From positions 1 to 33,276 of the forward strand of contig PEVN01000291.1 of the NCBI GenBank assembly GCA_002779825.1: DNA of 33,276 nucleotides. Reading direction: 5' to 3'. This DNA is from Armatimonadetes bacterium CG06_land_8_20_14_3_00_66_21. Its GTDB lineage: Bacteria > Armatimonadota > Abditibacteriia > CG2-30-66-41. Below the pieces are notes generated by a model. It did no database searches. It was not told the DNA's origin and saw nothing but the letters and a program-made list of their open reading frames with translations. The translations under genes were made by a program, and so were the position numbers. Shown here one piece after another: positions 22,222 to 30,161 of this stretch (the stretch's first letter is position 1; every line of letters starts with the position of its first letter).

Positions 22222-23106
22222 TCAGCTCCCCGCGCCCGGGTCGAACAGCAGCGGGAAGAACTGCCCCTCCATTCTCTCCCCCTTGGCGATGACGGGCACG
22301 CCTTCGAGCAGCGGCTCGTCGGCGTCGGACTGCGTGCCGTCGGCGAACACATTGACGACGGTGGCGCGCCGCTGGCGAGGCGAGGTGTTCTCAAACGAGC
22401 CATGGATGGTCAGGGGGTGATGGAAGGTCGCCTCGCCGGCCCTCAACTCCACGGGCACCGGATGCTGGAAGACCTCCCATTGCTGGTCGTTCAACACCTC
22501 CCGGACGGCGTCCATATCCCCCCCCAGACCGGTGATTGGCAGCAAGTCCCACTGGTGGCTGCCGGGGATGTAGTGCAGGCACCCGTTCTCTGTCGTCGCG
22601 TCGTCCAGCCCGATCCAGCACGTCAGGTGCGCCATCGGTGTCGTCCGGGTCCAGTACGAGTAGTCCTGGTGCCAGGCGACCACGCCGCCGTGGAACGCCG
22701 GCTTGCAGAAAAGCTGGTCGTGCCAGAACCGCACTGGGCCGCCCACAAGCTGTGACGCCGGCATTGTGAACGCCGGGTGCCAGAGCAGGTCGTGGAACCC
22801 CGCGCCGATTCGCCAAGCCCCGAGGGCGTGGAACAGCACCCGCTTCGGGTCAGTCGACTCGTTGGAGTGGTACTCGTAGAAGAGCTGGTTCACCGGCCGC
22901 GAGGGGTCGGCCAGGGCAGCGAGTTCCTCCCGGAGCTGGTCGAGTTGCCGATCGGTGAGAATTCGCACGCCAGCGACGTAGCCGTGCTCCTGGTAGAAGC
23001 CCAACTGCTTCTCCGTGAGGCGGCACTGCGCCTCGCCCATGGTCGTCGGAGGCTGCGCCAGGAAGCCGCCGAGGGGCTGGCTCTGTGCAGAGAGGTCATC
23101 GGCCAT
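22222..23106 (-). CDS. Phytanoyl-CoA dioxygenase (PhyH) family protein
   Basis: The 294-residue protein is a non-haem iron, 2-oxoglutarate-dependent oxygenase of the PhyH family. The facial triad is His146 and Asp148 (WHQDYSYW) with distal His235 ([12 protein letters not shown]), and the likely 2-oxoglutarate arginine is near 247 (RRATVVNVF). The [17 protein letters not shown] segment is typical. The length and cytosolic N terminus fit the family, but the substrate cannot be told. Its ATG begins on the base after the thyX stop, and GAGGAG inside the end of thyX serves as its ribosome binding site, so the two are translationally coupled. Confidence 0.9.
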   Translation of the reverse strand: MADDLSAQSQPLGGFLAQPPTTMGEAQCRLTEKQLGFYQEHGYVAGVRILTDRQLDQLREELAALADPSRPVNQLFYEYHSNESTDPKRVLFHALGAWRIGAGFHDLLWHPAFTMPASQLVGGPVRFWHDQLFCKPAFHGGVVAWHQDYSYWTRTTPMAHLTCWIGLDDATTENGCLHYIPGSHQWDLLPITGLGGDMDAVREVLNDQQWEVFQHPVPVELRAGEATFHHPLTIHGSFENTSPRQRRATVVNVFADGTQSDADEPLLEGVPVIAKGERMEGQFFPLLFDPGAGS

Positions 23107-23844
23107 CTATGGTTGCTCCTCGGTACCGAACGCGCGGAAGCTCTCCGGGAAGTGCGGCTCGGCCAACTGGCGGACGGCCTTGGCGTACTGCCGGATCTCC
23201 CACTGCGCCTCAGCCGCGTCGCGGAGTTCCACGAAGTGGATCACCGCCTGCAGCGACACGGTCCACCGCCAGCGAACGTACAGCGCATAGGCCGGCAGGA
23301 AGCAGCGAGCCTGCTCGGCGCAGAGGCCGGCGGCCATGGCGCGCGCGTAGTTGTGGACGCCCGCCTCGATGGTCTGCCGCATTAGCGTGCCGGCGGTTGC
23401 GTCGCCGGCGAGCTGCGGATCGCCCAGCGCCTCCCCGCTGCCCTGCTTCCGGTTGTCCGGCGCGCTTCGCCACTCGGGGACGTAGAAGATGGGCTCCTCA
23501 GTCACGTATCGCCGGCTGCTCTCGTTCCAGCCGCTGTGCTCCTCAAGGTGCGCGCTGCTGACCCAGTGCTTGATCCACTGGTTCTTCACCATCATCGGCG
23601 CGTACACCTCGAACTGCAGCGTGGCGTGGCGGAAGGGGCTGGTGTGCTCGTGCGTCGCCAGGAACCGGAGCAGCCGTTGGTCGGCTTGCTTCAGCCGGCC
23701 GGAGGCATCCCCCTCGGTCGGTGGCTGTTCCCACTCCGCCTCCTTGTCGAACGACACCCGCGCCGCGTTGGCGACGGAGAGGTCACTGCCCATCCAGTCC
23801 ACCAGGCGCACGTAGCCGTGGTCCAGTACCTCGATTCTGTCCAT
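23107..23844 (-). CDS. thyX: FAD-dependent thymidylate synthase ThyX, variant signature
   Basis: The 245-residue protein makes dTMP from dUMP with FAD and methylene-tetrahydrofolate. ThyX features are clear: NAARVSFDKE near residue 26, FLATHEHTSPFRHATLQFEV at 61-80, NESSRRYVTEEPIFY at 107-121, EQARCFLPAYALYVRWRWTV at 177-196, and ELRDAAEAQWEIRQYA. The canonical RHRx7S signature is altered: KHW replaces RHR (92-94), and about eight extra residues (SSAHLEEH) precede the SGWNESS part. I chose ATG 23844 because the family begins there, although the nearest GGAG is about 16 nt upstream. It is the only primary-metabolism gene in the window. Confidence 0.92.
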   Translation of the reverse strand: MDRIEVLDHGYVRLVDWMGSDLSVANAARVSFDKEAEWEQPPTEGDASGRLKQADQRLLRFLATHEHTSPFRHATLQFEVYAPMMVKNQWIKHWVSSAHLEEHSGWNESSRRYVTEEPIFYVPEWRSAPDNRKQGSGEALGDPQLAGDATAGTLMRQTIEAGVHNYARAMAAGLCAEQARCFLPAYALYVRWRWTVSLQAVIHFVELRDAAEAQWEIRQYAKAVRQLAEPHFPESFRAFGTEEQP

Positions 23845-23906
23845 GGTTCGTTGGTTCGTTGCTCCGAAGGTAGTCTGACGCGGATACCAAGAGACACTAC
23901 CGGCGG

Positions 23907-26900
23907 CTACCCGCCAACAGGGGGCCGCTGCCGACTCAGCAATCGAGCGGCCGCCTCCTGCGCCCCACTGACCTGCCCTGCCGCGGCCACGAGTCGCAGG
24001 TCCAGTGAGGTGGTCTCGTCGATCACCAGTGTCAGCGTCCCGCCTGCCTGGACTTCTTGGTCGCCCAGGCGGTGCCACTTTGCCGAGCGGAACTCGCCGA
24101 CCTCACCGGACAGCGGCGGCGAGCTGCCCCGGCGGGCGAGCACCACTTCGCCTGGCGAGAACGGAACCACCAGAAGCTGCCGGTTGTCGCGGACATCTTT
24201 GCCGTCCAACGAAGCGATGGCTTGGTGACCCTTGCCGCTCAGAAGTTCCTCGCCGCGGATGACTGCGCGCCCCTGTGACTCCACGGCGACGACTGCACCC
24301 GCGTTGTCAACCATGACCAACCCGGTGCGGCCGGGGTCCAGTTCAAGGCTCACCGGACCCAGCGTGGCGCCGTCGATGGTGGTCAGCACTCGCGCGCCTC
24401 CGTCGTTGTAGGCGACGAGCGCGCTGCCCTCGAGGAGCGGTACTTCGAAGACGTGAATCTTCGCCTCGGCGGGCGTCACCCGGAGACGAGGAGCCTTCGC
24501 CGCGTCGAGGAAGCTGCCGTACGCAGCGGCGCCGGGAGCGTCGGCACGCAGTTCCATGGGGTACGGAATCCAGCAGACTCGCCCCTTGCCTGCTTCACCC
24601 CACGCCGGTTCCTTCGGCAGAGAAGCTGCCTCGCCATCGAACGGCGGGACCGGCCCGTGCTCGGCCTTCAGCCCGAGCGCGGAGAGCCGGTCCGCTCGTT
24701 CCGGTCTGCGGCTGTCGTTGAAGCGGAGGTCGCCGGTGAAGCAGAGCGCGCCGCCGCCGTCCACGAACTTCCGGACCAGGGAGAAGGTGTCATCCGTCGG
24801 GCAGTAGGGCAGCGGCCAAACGAGTGCTTTGGCGCTCTTGGGAAGGCGGTTCAGCGCCTGTTCATTGAGGACGCCGAACGCCACGTGGCAGTCGAACAGC
24901 CAGTCGATTGCCTGCATGAGGGCGTTGTGCAGGGCGTCGGTCTGATAGCCGAACCGGTTGCTATCCGGCGCCAGCAGGTAGACCTGCGGCTCCACGTACT
25001 TCGGCTGTGCCAGCCGGAACAGCAGCGACATGTTGCGGTAGGCTTCCAGCACCGGCTTGCTGACCAGGTCTTGGTGGTTGACGCCCCACGGGAACACGCA
25101 GTCTGGCATCTCCTTCCAGTCCCAGTTGGCCATGAACGCGGCGCCCATGCCGAGGGCATAGTGGCCGATGGCGAGGAAGTACGGCACCGACTCCTCGGCG
25201 GGGTCGCCGAGCTTGCCGTTCGTCCGGGCGTCGTGCGCCTCGCGGGCGCCGAACTCGCCGAGCGACAGGCTCTTGCCCTCGAAGCGCCGGTCGATCATCT
25301 TCAGCACGCGGCGGAAGGTGGGGACGCTGCCGTAGAAGTGCGTGTTGGTGAAGTCGACGTTCTCCGCGCCCAGCAGCTTGTCCGCGGCAGTGGCGGTCTG
25401 GAGAAAGCCGACAGTGGCGAGCGCATTCGGGTCGCCCGCTCGGACGCCCTCGGCGTTCGCCTTCGTCCACCGGTTGAACAGGTACGCGCGGAACAGGTCC
25501 AGGTCGCGCGCGCGGAGATCGCCCCAGCCGGCCGGCTTCCCGCCAAAGTCGATCTCGGTCGCGCTGCCCGACTGCTGCCATGCCTGCTGCGCCTGTGCGA
25601 AGCTGCCGTAGCGTTGCGTCAGCCAGTCTTCCGCCAGCGAGCGCATGTAGTCGGTGTCCGGCGGGCGCACGCTGGGCTCGTTCTGGAGGTCGTAGAAAAT
25701 GCCGGGGACGTCTTTGTAGCGGCCCGTCCAGAACTCCGCCCACTCGTGCTGCGCTGCTAACTCCTCGTTGGTCAGCTCGACCGGCAGCCAGTCGTGCAGT
25801 GTAAGGAAGACGATCACGTTGTGCTTCTGCGCAAGCTGCACGATGGCGTCGGTCTTCCGCACCGTATCGAGCGGCCGCCGGCGCAGGTCGGCGCAGGTGC
25901 CGGCGCCGGTGGCTCGCGTGCCGCGAGCAAACGGCGAGAAGTGCAGGATGCGCAGGACGTTCTGACCGCAGTCGTTCATCTTCTCGAAGTCGCGGTCCCA
26001 GACGAGGGGATTCTCGAACGCCGAGTACCACATCATGCCCGTCTGGTTAGCGCCGCACAGGAAAGTGGGCACCTCGCGGAAGTTGAGGTAGTTGCGTTCC
26101 AGCTTGACGGAGGGGCCGGACGCGACAATCTTCTCGTCCCAGACGACGAACGCGGTCTCGCACTCGTCGACGACCTGCCCGCCGACCTCGAGGAGCGCGC
26201 GCACGCGGTAGAAGTCGCGGTCGAATCGGCCGGGCTTCCAGTCGGTCGTTGCCGCCGCGTCGTCGGCGGGGAGCGGCACTGTTGCGACCTCGTTCCCGTC
26301 GATCTCGAAGTGGACGCGCGCCGTGCCTAACGAGTCGGCCGGTACCTTGGCAGTGGCCGACAGCGTGACCGGTTCCCCCTGTCGGTAGCAGGCGAGGTTC
26401 GTGGTCAGCCCATGCAGGAACTGCGGTCGGCACAGTCGCCGGATCGTGGTCACAAGCAGCCGGTCGAGTTCCGGGCGCCGGCCGTCGAACAAGTCCTCGT
26501 TCGTCACGCCGAAGAAGGCCCAACTCGATCCCGCATACGGGCCGGCGTAGTTGTGGACCAGCGAGCCGATTGGCCCGCGGCTCCTCCCCAGCGCGTCCGC
26601 GCCTTCCAGCAGCGGGATCCAGCGGGAGCAGTCATCCGGGAACACGGGGCTGTTGCTGCCGATCAGCGCCACGGCGGCGAAGCCTTCCATTGCCGCCGGT
26701 ACATTCCAGTCGGCCGGCAGCAGGTACTGCCCCGGCGCGGCACGCACCGAGGCGACACGCTGGAGCAGGTACGACGGGTCGAACACGCCCAGTTGCTCGG
26801 GATGGAGCTTCATCGTGTCGCCCGGCTCACCGAAGCGGGTGTTGAGCCCAACAGCCGGCGCCGCCTGCGTGTCCATGTCCTTGGCCTGCACCGACGGATC

Positions 26901-27815
26901 GCTCTTCGTCCAGCCCTCGCTGGAGTACGCCAGCAAGTCGTCAAAGGCATAGCCACCGGTCGAGAAGAACGCGCCGCCCTGCTTGAGGTACTGCCTCAGC
27001 GCCTCCTTTCCCTCGGTGGGATAGCAGGGCGCTTGAGGGAGAACCAGCGCGTCGAAGTTGGCCTTGGTGAGCACGCTGGCGTCGCACACGTCGCCGGCCC
27101 GTAGCCTCGTGACGCCAAAGCCGGCGTCGCCGAGGAGCTTCTGCAGGCGCGCCGGGTCGGCATGCGACGGCCGCCGCTCAAACGTCGGTTCGTCCAGAAT
27201 GGCGACGCTGCCGGTCGCGGAACGGTTGATCCTCAAGTCGGGCGTGCGCGGCATCTCCATGGGTTTCACCTCGTCACTCACAAAGCGGAGTTCATCAACA
27301 AGCACCTCGAAGTCGGCGTAGTTGCAGCCGATCAGCATATGGTCGAGGGTCAGGAACTGGCGTTGCTTGTTGCCCCGCGGGTCGAACCGGAATGCCGAGA
27401 ACGGCACGGTTACCTCATGCCACTCACGGTCGAGGGCGTCGATGTCCTTCTCGGCCGGCCGCAGCCTGACGATATACCCGTCGCCGTCCGCCTCGAACAG
27501 CCACAGGTGCATGGCAGCTCCGGCAGCAGCGCGGTTCACCCGGAGCCACAACCGGAGTCCGGTCGCCTCAGGAGGCACGGTCAACGCCCGCCGGACGTTG
27601 CCCCAGTGGTTGCCCGTGTCGGCGTAGCGGAGGTGAAGACACGAGCCTTCGCGCCCGGCGGTCTCCAGGGAGACCGCCGGCGGATTGCCGCCGTCCTTGT
27701 TGGGGGTCCAGGCATCCACATTGTCGAAGGAGTCGATCAGCGTGTCGGCGCGGAGCACGGCCGACGACAGCAGCAGGCAGAACGCGGTGAGCGCAACCGG
27801 GGTGACCTTGGTCAT
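23907..27815 (-). CDS. Giant secreted glycoside hydrolase (GH5/GH42-like clan A barrel) with CBM and GATase-like domains
   Basis: The 1302-residue protein has a signal peptide (VALTAFCLLLSSAVLRAD). It is followed by a CBM11-like jelly roll (DTLIDSFDNVDAWTPN, WHEVTVPFSAFRFDP), an alpha/beta ThuA/GATase-like domain near 230-480 (NFDALVLPQAPCYPT, LKQGGAFFSTGGY), and an Ig-like region. The TIM barrel at about 580-950 carries acid/base Glu713 in YDLQNEPSV and the probable nucleophile Glu854 in LSLGEFGAR, the two-glutamate retaining arrangement of clan A. A second GATase-like domain (KALVWPLPYCPTDD, KFVDGGGALCFTGDL) and beta domains follow, as in GH42 enzymes. ATG 27815 has GGAGG 8 nt upstream. A longer frame from 27911 is rejected because the duplicated leader at 29.9 kb carries a stop in it. 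The substrate is not predictable. Confidence 0.87.
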   Translation of the reverse strand: MTKVTPVALTAFCLLLSSAVLRADTLIDSFDNVDAWTPNKDGGNPPAVSLETAGREGSCLHLRYADTGNHWGNVRRALTVPPEATGLRLWLRVNRAAAGAAMHLWLFEADGDGYIVRLRPAEKDIDALDREWHEVTVPFSAFRFDPRGNKQRQFLTLDHMLIGCNYADFEVLVDELRFVSDEVKPMEMPRTPDLRINRSATGSVAILDEPTFERRPSHADPARLQKLLGDAGFGVTRLRAGDVCDASVLTKANFDALVLPQAPCYPTEGKEALRQYLKQGGAFFSTGGYAFDDLLAYSSEGWTKSDPSVQAKDMDTQAAPAVGLNTRFGEPGDTMKLHPEQLGVFDPSYLLQRVASVRAAPGQYLLPADWNVPAAMEGFAAVALIGSNSPVFPDDCSRWIPLLEGADALGRSRGPIGSLVHNYAGPYAGSSWAFFGVTNEDLFDGRRPELDRLLVTTIRRLCRPQFLHGLTTNLACYRQGEPVTLSATAKVPADSLGTARVHFEIDGNEVATVPLPADDAAATTDWKPGRFDRDFYRVRALLEVGGQVVDECETAFVVWDEKIVASGPSVKLERNYLNFREVPTFLCGANQTGMMWYSAFENPLVWDRDFEKMNDCGQNVLRILHFSPFARGTRATGAGTCADLRRRPLDTVRKTDAIVQLAQKHNVIVFLTLHDWLPVELTNEELAAQHEWAEFWTGRYKDVPGIFYDLQNEPSVRPPDTDYMRSLAEDWLTQRYGSFAQAQQAWQQSGSATEIDFGGKPAGWGDLRARDLDLFRAYLFNRWTKANAEGVRAGDPNALATVGFLQTATAADKLLGAENVDFTNTHFYGSVPTFRRVLKMIDRRFEGKSLSLGEFGAREAHDARTNGKLGDPAEESVPYFLAIGHYALGMGAAFMANWDWKEMPDCVFPWGVNHQDLVSKPVLEAYRNMSLLFRLAQPKYVEPQVYLLAPDSNRFGYQTDALHNALMQAIDWLFDCHVAFGVLNEQALNRLPKSAKALVWPLPYCPTDDTFSLVRKFVDGGGALCFTGDLRFNDSRRPERADRLSALGLKAEHGPVPPFDGEAASLPKEPAWGEAGKGRVCWIPYPMELRADAPGAAAYGSFLDAAKAPRLRVTPAEAKIHVFEVPLLEGSALVAYNDGGARVLTTIDGATLGPVSLELDPGRTGLVMVDNAGAVVAVESQGRAVIRGEELLSGKGHQAIASLDGKDVRDNRQLLVVPFSPGEVVLARRGSSPPLSGEVGEFRSAKWHRLGDQEVQAGGTLTLVIDETTSLDLRLVAAAGQVSGAQEAAARLLSRQRPPVGG
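27655..27680. repeat. Perfect 26-bp palindrome inside the glycosidase gene
   Basis: The arms CCGGCGGTCTCC and GGAGACCGCCGG are 12 bp long with a 2-nt loop. The GGTCTCC/GGAGACC core is shared with hairpins at 28659-28695. The duplicate at 29.7 kb has a disrupted version. Confidence 0.7.
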
Positions 27816-27918
27816 GGGGTAGGCCTCCGTGGGCGAGTGAGGAGGGGCCGGTCGGCAGCGACTAACTTTGCCCCAACGGACGACGGGCCGTTCCTCGCGG
27901 CATACATTCAACGCGCGC
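27660..27918. repeat. Source copy of a 259-bp duplication (5' end and leader of the glycosidase gene)
   Basis: This segment aligns without gaps to 29725-29983 at a constant offset of 2065 bp, roughly 85-90 percent identical by eye. It includes the first 50 codons, the GGAGG site and about 100 bp of leader. Confidence 0.85.
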
Positions 27919-28045
27919 GGCCGCAGCCCTTCCCGGTGGCGGCAGCGCGGGGGGGCGGCATCGCCAACCTCACGGTCCTTGACAGAAGCAGAGGCGGGCT
28001 TCGGCTGAGATCGGGACTCCCGGACACCGCCCTCGACCGGCCCAT

Positions 28046-28053
28046 GCTACAAT
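28046..28053 (+). promoter_or_regulatory. GCTACAAT-type -10 element upstream of the VapB-like gene
   Basis: A third plus-strand copy of the octamer GCTACAAT, here 113 nt before the start codon. No convincing -35 is seen. Confidence 0.35.
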
Positions 28054-28165
28054 CACTGTGCACTTCGGCGTGCCAGGGCCTGCTGCGCCCGGAGGCACCT
28101 CGTGGTGACCGCCACGAGGCAAGCACCGCGCTGGCTGCCGAACTGACCAGGAGGCAGCGACGACA

Positions 28166-28459
28166 ATGGACACACCTGCTGTCTTGAACGACATGAACTC
28201 GTTGCCGCCTGCGGCGCAGAAGCAGGTGGTGGACTTCATCGCGTTTCTGAAAGCACGCTACACCAAGGCGGCCCCGGCCGCCAAAGCCACGCCTCCAGCA
28301 TTGGCAGAGGAACCCTTCGTCGGCATGTGGCGCGACCGGGAGGACATGACCGACAGCAGCGGCTGGGTTCGGGAGCTGCGCACTCGCGAGTGGGAGCGGC
28401 GGTCGATCTGCTGCGCAGATACAGGCTCAGCCACGGTCTCGCGATACCGGATGCCCTGA
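28166..28459 (+). CDS. VapB/DUF2281-like antitoxin with an aberrant C terminus
   Basis: The 97-residue product starts MDTPAVLNDMNSLPPAAQKQ and continues VVDFIAFLKARY, the helical N terminus of DUF2281-like antitoxins. EEPFVGMWRDREDMTDSSGW and VRELRTREW follow, the conserved toxin-binding tail of antitoxins paired with VapC. Such proteins normally stop there, after about 75 residues. This frame instead runs 20 codons further through DNA that encodes PIN-domain sequence in another frame. AGGAGG lies 11 nt upstream. I infer a deletion that removed the end of the antitoxin gene and the N-terminal part of its toxin. Confidence 0.8.
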   Translation: MDTPAVLNDMNSLPPAAQKQVVDFIAFLKARYTKAAPAAKATPPALAEEPFVGMWRDREDMTDSSGWVRELRTREWERRSICCADTGSATVSRYRMP

Positions 28460-28557
28460 TCGCGGCGACGGCCCTCGCCTTGGGTCATCCCTTTGCCACC
28501 AAGAACCGGCGCGACTACCGATTCATCAGCGACCTCAAGCTGTTGCCGTATCCGTAG
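28396..28557 (+). pseudogene. C-terminal remnant of a VapC PIN-domain toxin
   Basis: In the frame ending at 28557 the sequence reads LLRRYRLSHGLAIPDALIAA, then TALALGHPFATKNRRDYRFI and a short tail. This is the last third of a VapC toxin, with the PDALIAATA helix that holds a metal-binding Asp and the TKNRRDYRF strand. The first two thirds, including the initial catalytic Asp, are missing. It overlaps the 3' end of the antitoxin gene out of frame, so the toxin cannot be functional. Confidence 0.85.
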
Positions 28558-28658
28558 AGGGGCAGCGGACACCGGAGTCGCAATCCGCCGCGCCGCCCGC
28601 GCGTCCTTGCTCGGCGCAGGTCTGGGGTGCCCGCTTCGGGCCACCGCGCCGCCTGCCG

Positions 28659-28727
28659 GACCGAAGGTCTCCTGCCCTTCGGGAGACCTCCGGTCGAAGG
28701 GGTGTCGCGGTCGGGAGACCGCGACAC
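28659..28727. terminator. Two strong hairpins between convergent genes (repeat-derived, possible bidirectional terminator)
   Basis: The first hairpin pairs GACCGAAGGTCTCC (28659-28672) with the GGGAGACCTCCGGTC segment (28681-28695), one mismatch. The second pairs GTGTCGCGGTC (28702-28712) with GACCGCGACAC (28717-28727) perfectly around a GGGA loop, which fits a GNRA tetraloop. No T-tract follows. The core GGTCGGGAGACC is the dispersed 12-mer also found at 2067-2111. Confidence 0.55.
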
Positions 28728-28750
28728 AGCGAGGCAGTCTTTCAGTTGCA

Positions 28751-28993
28751 TCAAGCCTTGTCCGGGTTGGGCTTGTCGCGTAGGACGAACGCCGGGGTGC
28801 CGGCGCCCTTGCGCTCTTCTTCCACCACGTACTGGCGCAGTTCCTCGGCGTTGTGGATGACCGGACCCGACCGTGGGTGCGCTGCCACCCAGGTGCGCAG
28901 GTTCTCGAAGAAGCGGTCGACGTCATAGCCAGCCTCAGCCGCCAGTTGGTCCTTGGTGCGCCACACCTCTTCCAGGATTGGGTCTGGTTTCAT
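28751..28993 (-). CDS. Small hypothetical protein downstream of a PIN toxin
   Basis: The 80-residue protein begins MKPDPILEEVWRTKDQLAAE, followed by AGYDVDRFFENLRTWV. This pattern recurs in small proteins next to PIN-domain genes, but I know of no assigned function. It is acidic and largely helical. Its ATG is 3 nt after the stop of the PIN gene, with GGTGAG across the junction, so the two are co-translated. Placement behind a toxin suggests an antitoxin or accessory role, which is inference. Confidence 0.75.
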   Translation of the reverse strand: MKPDPILEEVWRTKDQLAAEAGYDVDRFFENLRTWVAAHPRSGPVIHNAEELRQYVVEEERKGAGTPAFVLRDKPNPDKA

Positions 28994-28996
28994 GCG

Positions 28997-29467
28997 CTAC
29001 TCACCTTCCATCTCGAGGGGCGTGCAGATCTCCGGCAACTGAAGCCCGCGGGCCGCCATGAACGCCCGAAGCCTCCTGAGCAAGTGCGGGTTGGCCAGGT
29101 GACGGCAGTTCCACGTCACCAGCACCTCGACCCGGTTGAGCGTCGCGACCGCAACATGTGTTGCGTCCGAGATTCCGGCCGCCGGCAGCAGTCCTGCCCG
29201 TATCAGCTCCCGGGCCAGCCGCCGCGATTCCTCACTCGCGTCCAGTACAGGCAAGGGCGCCAGGAGCTCCAGTCGCCGACGGCTCATGTCCGCGTCACCC
29301 AGCGACGCCTCCCGGATCACCTCGTCCGAAGTCACGCACCGGTACGTCCCACGAGCCTCTCGCCACCACTCGTCAGTGATCGCTTGACGCGCGGCCACAA
29401 CCAAGTCCCGGCTCGGATTCGCCACGAGGTAACTGACGATGGTCGTCTCGATGTACACGGTTTCCAT
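28997..29467 (-). CDS. PIN-domain putative ribonuclease (VapC-like toxin)
   Basis: The 156-residue protein shows the PIN layout of the YIETT subgroup: METVYIETTIVSYL with the first acidic residue as Glu7 instead of Asp, CVTSDEVIREAS with the second acidic cluster near 49-53, ISDATHVAVATL with Asp101, and VLVTWNCRHLAN as the last strand. The length suits the family. It is preceded 3 nt upstream by the 59-residue ORF and followed 3 nt later by the 80-residue ORF, making a tight three-gene operon. The target RNA is unknown. Confidence 0.88.
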   Translation of the reverse strand: METVYIETTIVSYLVANPSRDLVVAARQAITDEWWREARGTYRCVTSDEVIREASLGDADMSRRRLELLAPLPVLDASEESRRLARELIRAGLLPAAGISDATHVAVATLNRVEVLVTWNCRHLANPHLLRRLRAFMAARGLQLPEICTPLEMEGE

Positions 29468-29470
29468 CGC

Positions 29471-29650
29471 TCAATCCCCCAACAGCCGGTGCATGGCGTA
29501 CGGCAACGGGCAGAAGTCCACGTCTGACTTGGACAGCGCCCGCCTCTCCGGTGGCAGCGACCTTCCGGCGTCCACGAGGAGTTCGCGGAACGGCATCGAC
29601 AGGCGGCGGGCGTGGACGAAGGACTTGCCTCTGAAGTCGAGGGTGGGCAT
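29471..29650 (-). CDS. 59-residue ORF resembling the N terminus of a DNA methyltransferase
   Basis: The product starts MPTLDFRGKSFVHARRLSMP, then FRELLVDAGRSLPPERR. MPTL-[DN]-[FW]-x-GK followed by a V-P-[FY] element and LxxDxxxSL is how many site-specific adenine methyltransferases begin, so this may be a truncated gene. It could also now serve as the first, antitoxin-like gene of the PIN operon, because it has its own GGGAG site 7 nt before the ATG and a -10 element 43 nt upstream. I cannot decide between these. Confidence 0.55.
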   Translation of the reverse strand: MPTLDFRGKSFVHARRLSMPFRELLVDAGRSLPPERRALSKSDVDFCPLPYAMHRLLGD

Positions 29651-29692
29651 GGTTCGCTCCCTTGTGCGGACGGGCAGCCGGGTTGGCCCCCT

Positions 29693-29698
29693 ATTGTA
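29693..29698 (-). promoter_or_regulatory. TACAAT -10 element for the PIN operon
   Basis: On the minus strand CTCTACAAT ends at 29693, 43 nt before ATG 29650, a spacing like that of the other TACAAT elements in the window. Confidence 0.4.
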
Positions 29699-29709
29699 GA
29701 GCAACTCGC

Positions 29710-29880
29710 CTATCCGCGGCCGGTCGGCTCCAGGGAGAGGGCCGGCGAATTGCCGCCGTCCTTGTTAGGGGTCCAGGCGTCCGCGTTGTCGAAGGAGTCG
29801 ATCAGCGTGTCGGCGCGGGGCGCGGCCGACGACAGCAGCAGGCAGAGCGCGGCGAGCGCAAACGGCAGGATCTTGCTCAT
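29710..29880 (-). pseudogene. Truncated duplicate of the glycosidase N terminus
   Basis: The 56-codon frame encodes a signal peptide (LPFALAALCLLLSSAAPRAD), then TLIDSFDNADAWTPNKDGGN and a stop. It matches the first 50 residues of the glycosidase at 23907-27815. Similarity extends upstream through the leader to about 29983 and ends near codon 52. The rest of the gene is absent. It is either a dead fragment or a small secreted peptide under a copied 5' region. Confidence 0.85.
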
Positions 29881-30161
29881 CGGTCAGGCCTCCGTGGGCG
29901 AGTGAGGAGGGGCCGGTCGGCAGCGACTAACTTTGGCCCAACGGACGACGGGCCGCTCCTCGTGGGATAGGTTCAACGGGCGCGACGCAAGTCCTGCCCC
30001 GGTTGCCGCGTCGTGGAGTGAGCTGGCAGACGGCTCGATTGTCACCTCGCTCTGCTCCCTGGCACCCCGACCGCGCGTGGGGTACACTACCTCGCGTCTT
30101 GCGGCTATTGCGGGGCGCGCAGTGGCTTCGTGACGTCGAGTCACAGTTCAGGAGGGTTTTC

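Noticed and set aside
27816..27911. Upstream start for the glycosidase (extra 32 residues)
   Set aside because: The duplicated leader at 29.9 kb has a stop in this frame, GGAGG lies directly before ATG 27815, and the signal peptide begins there.
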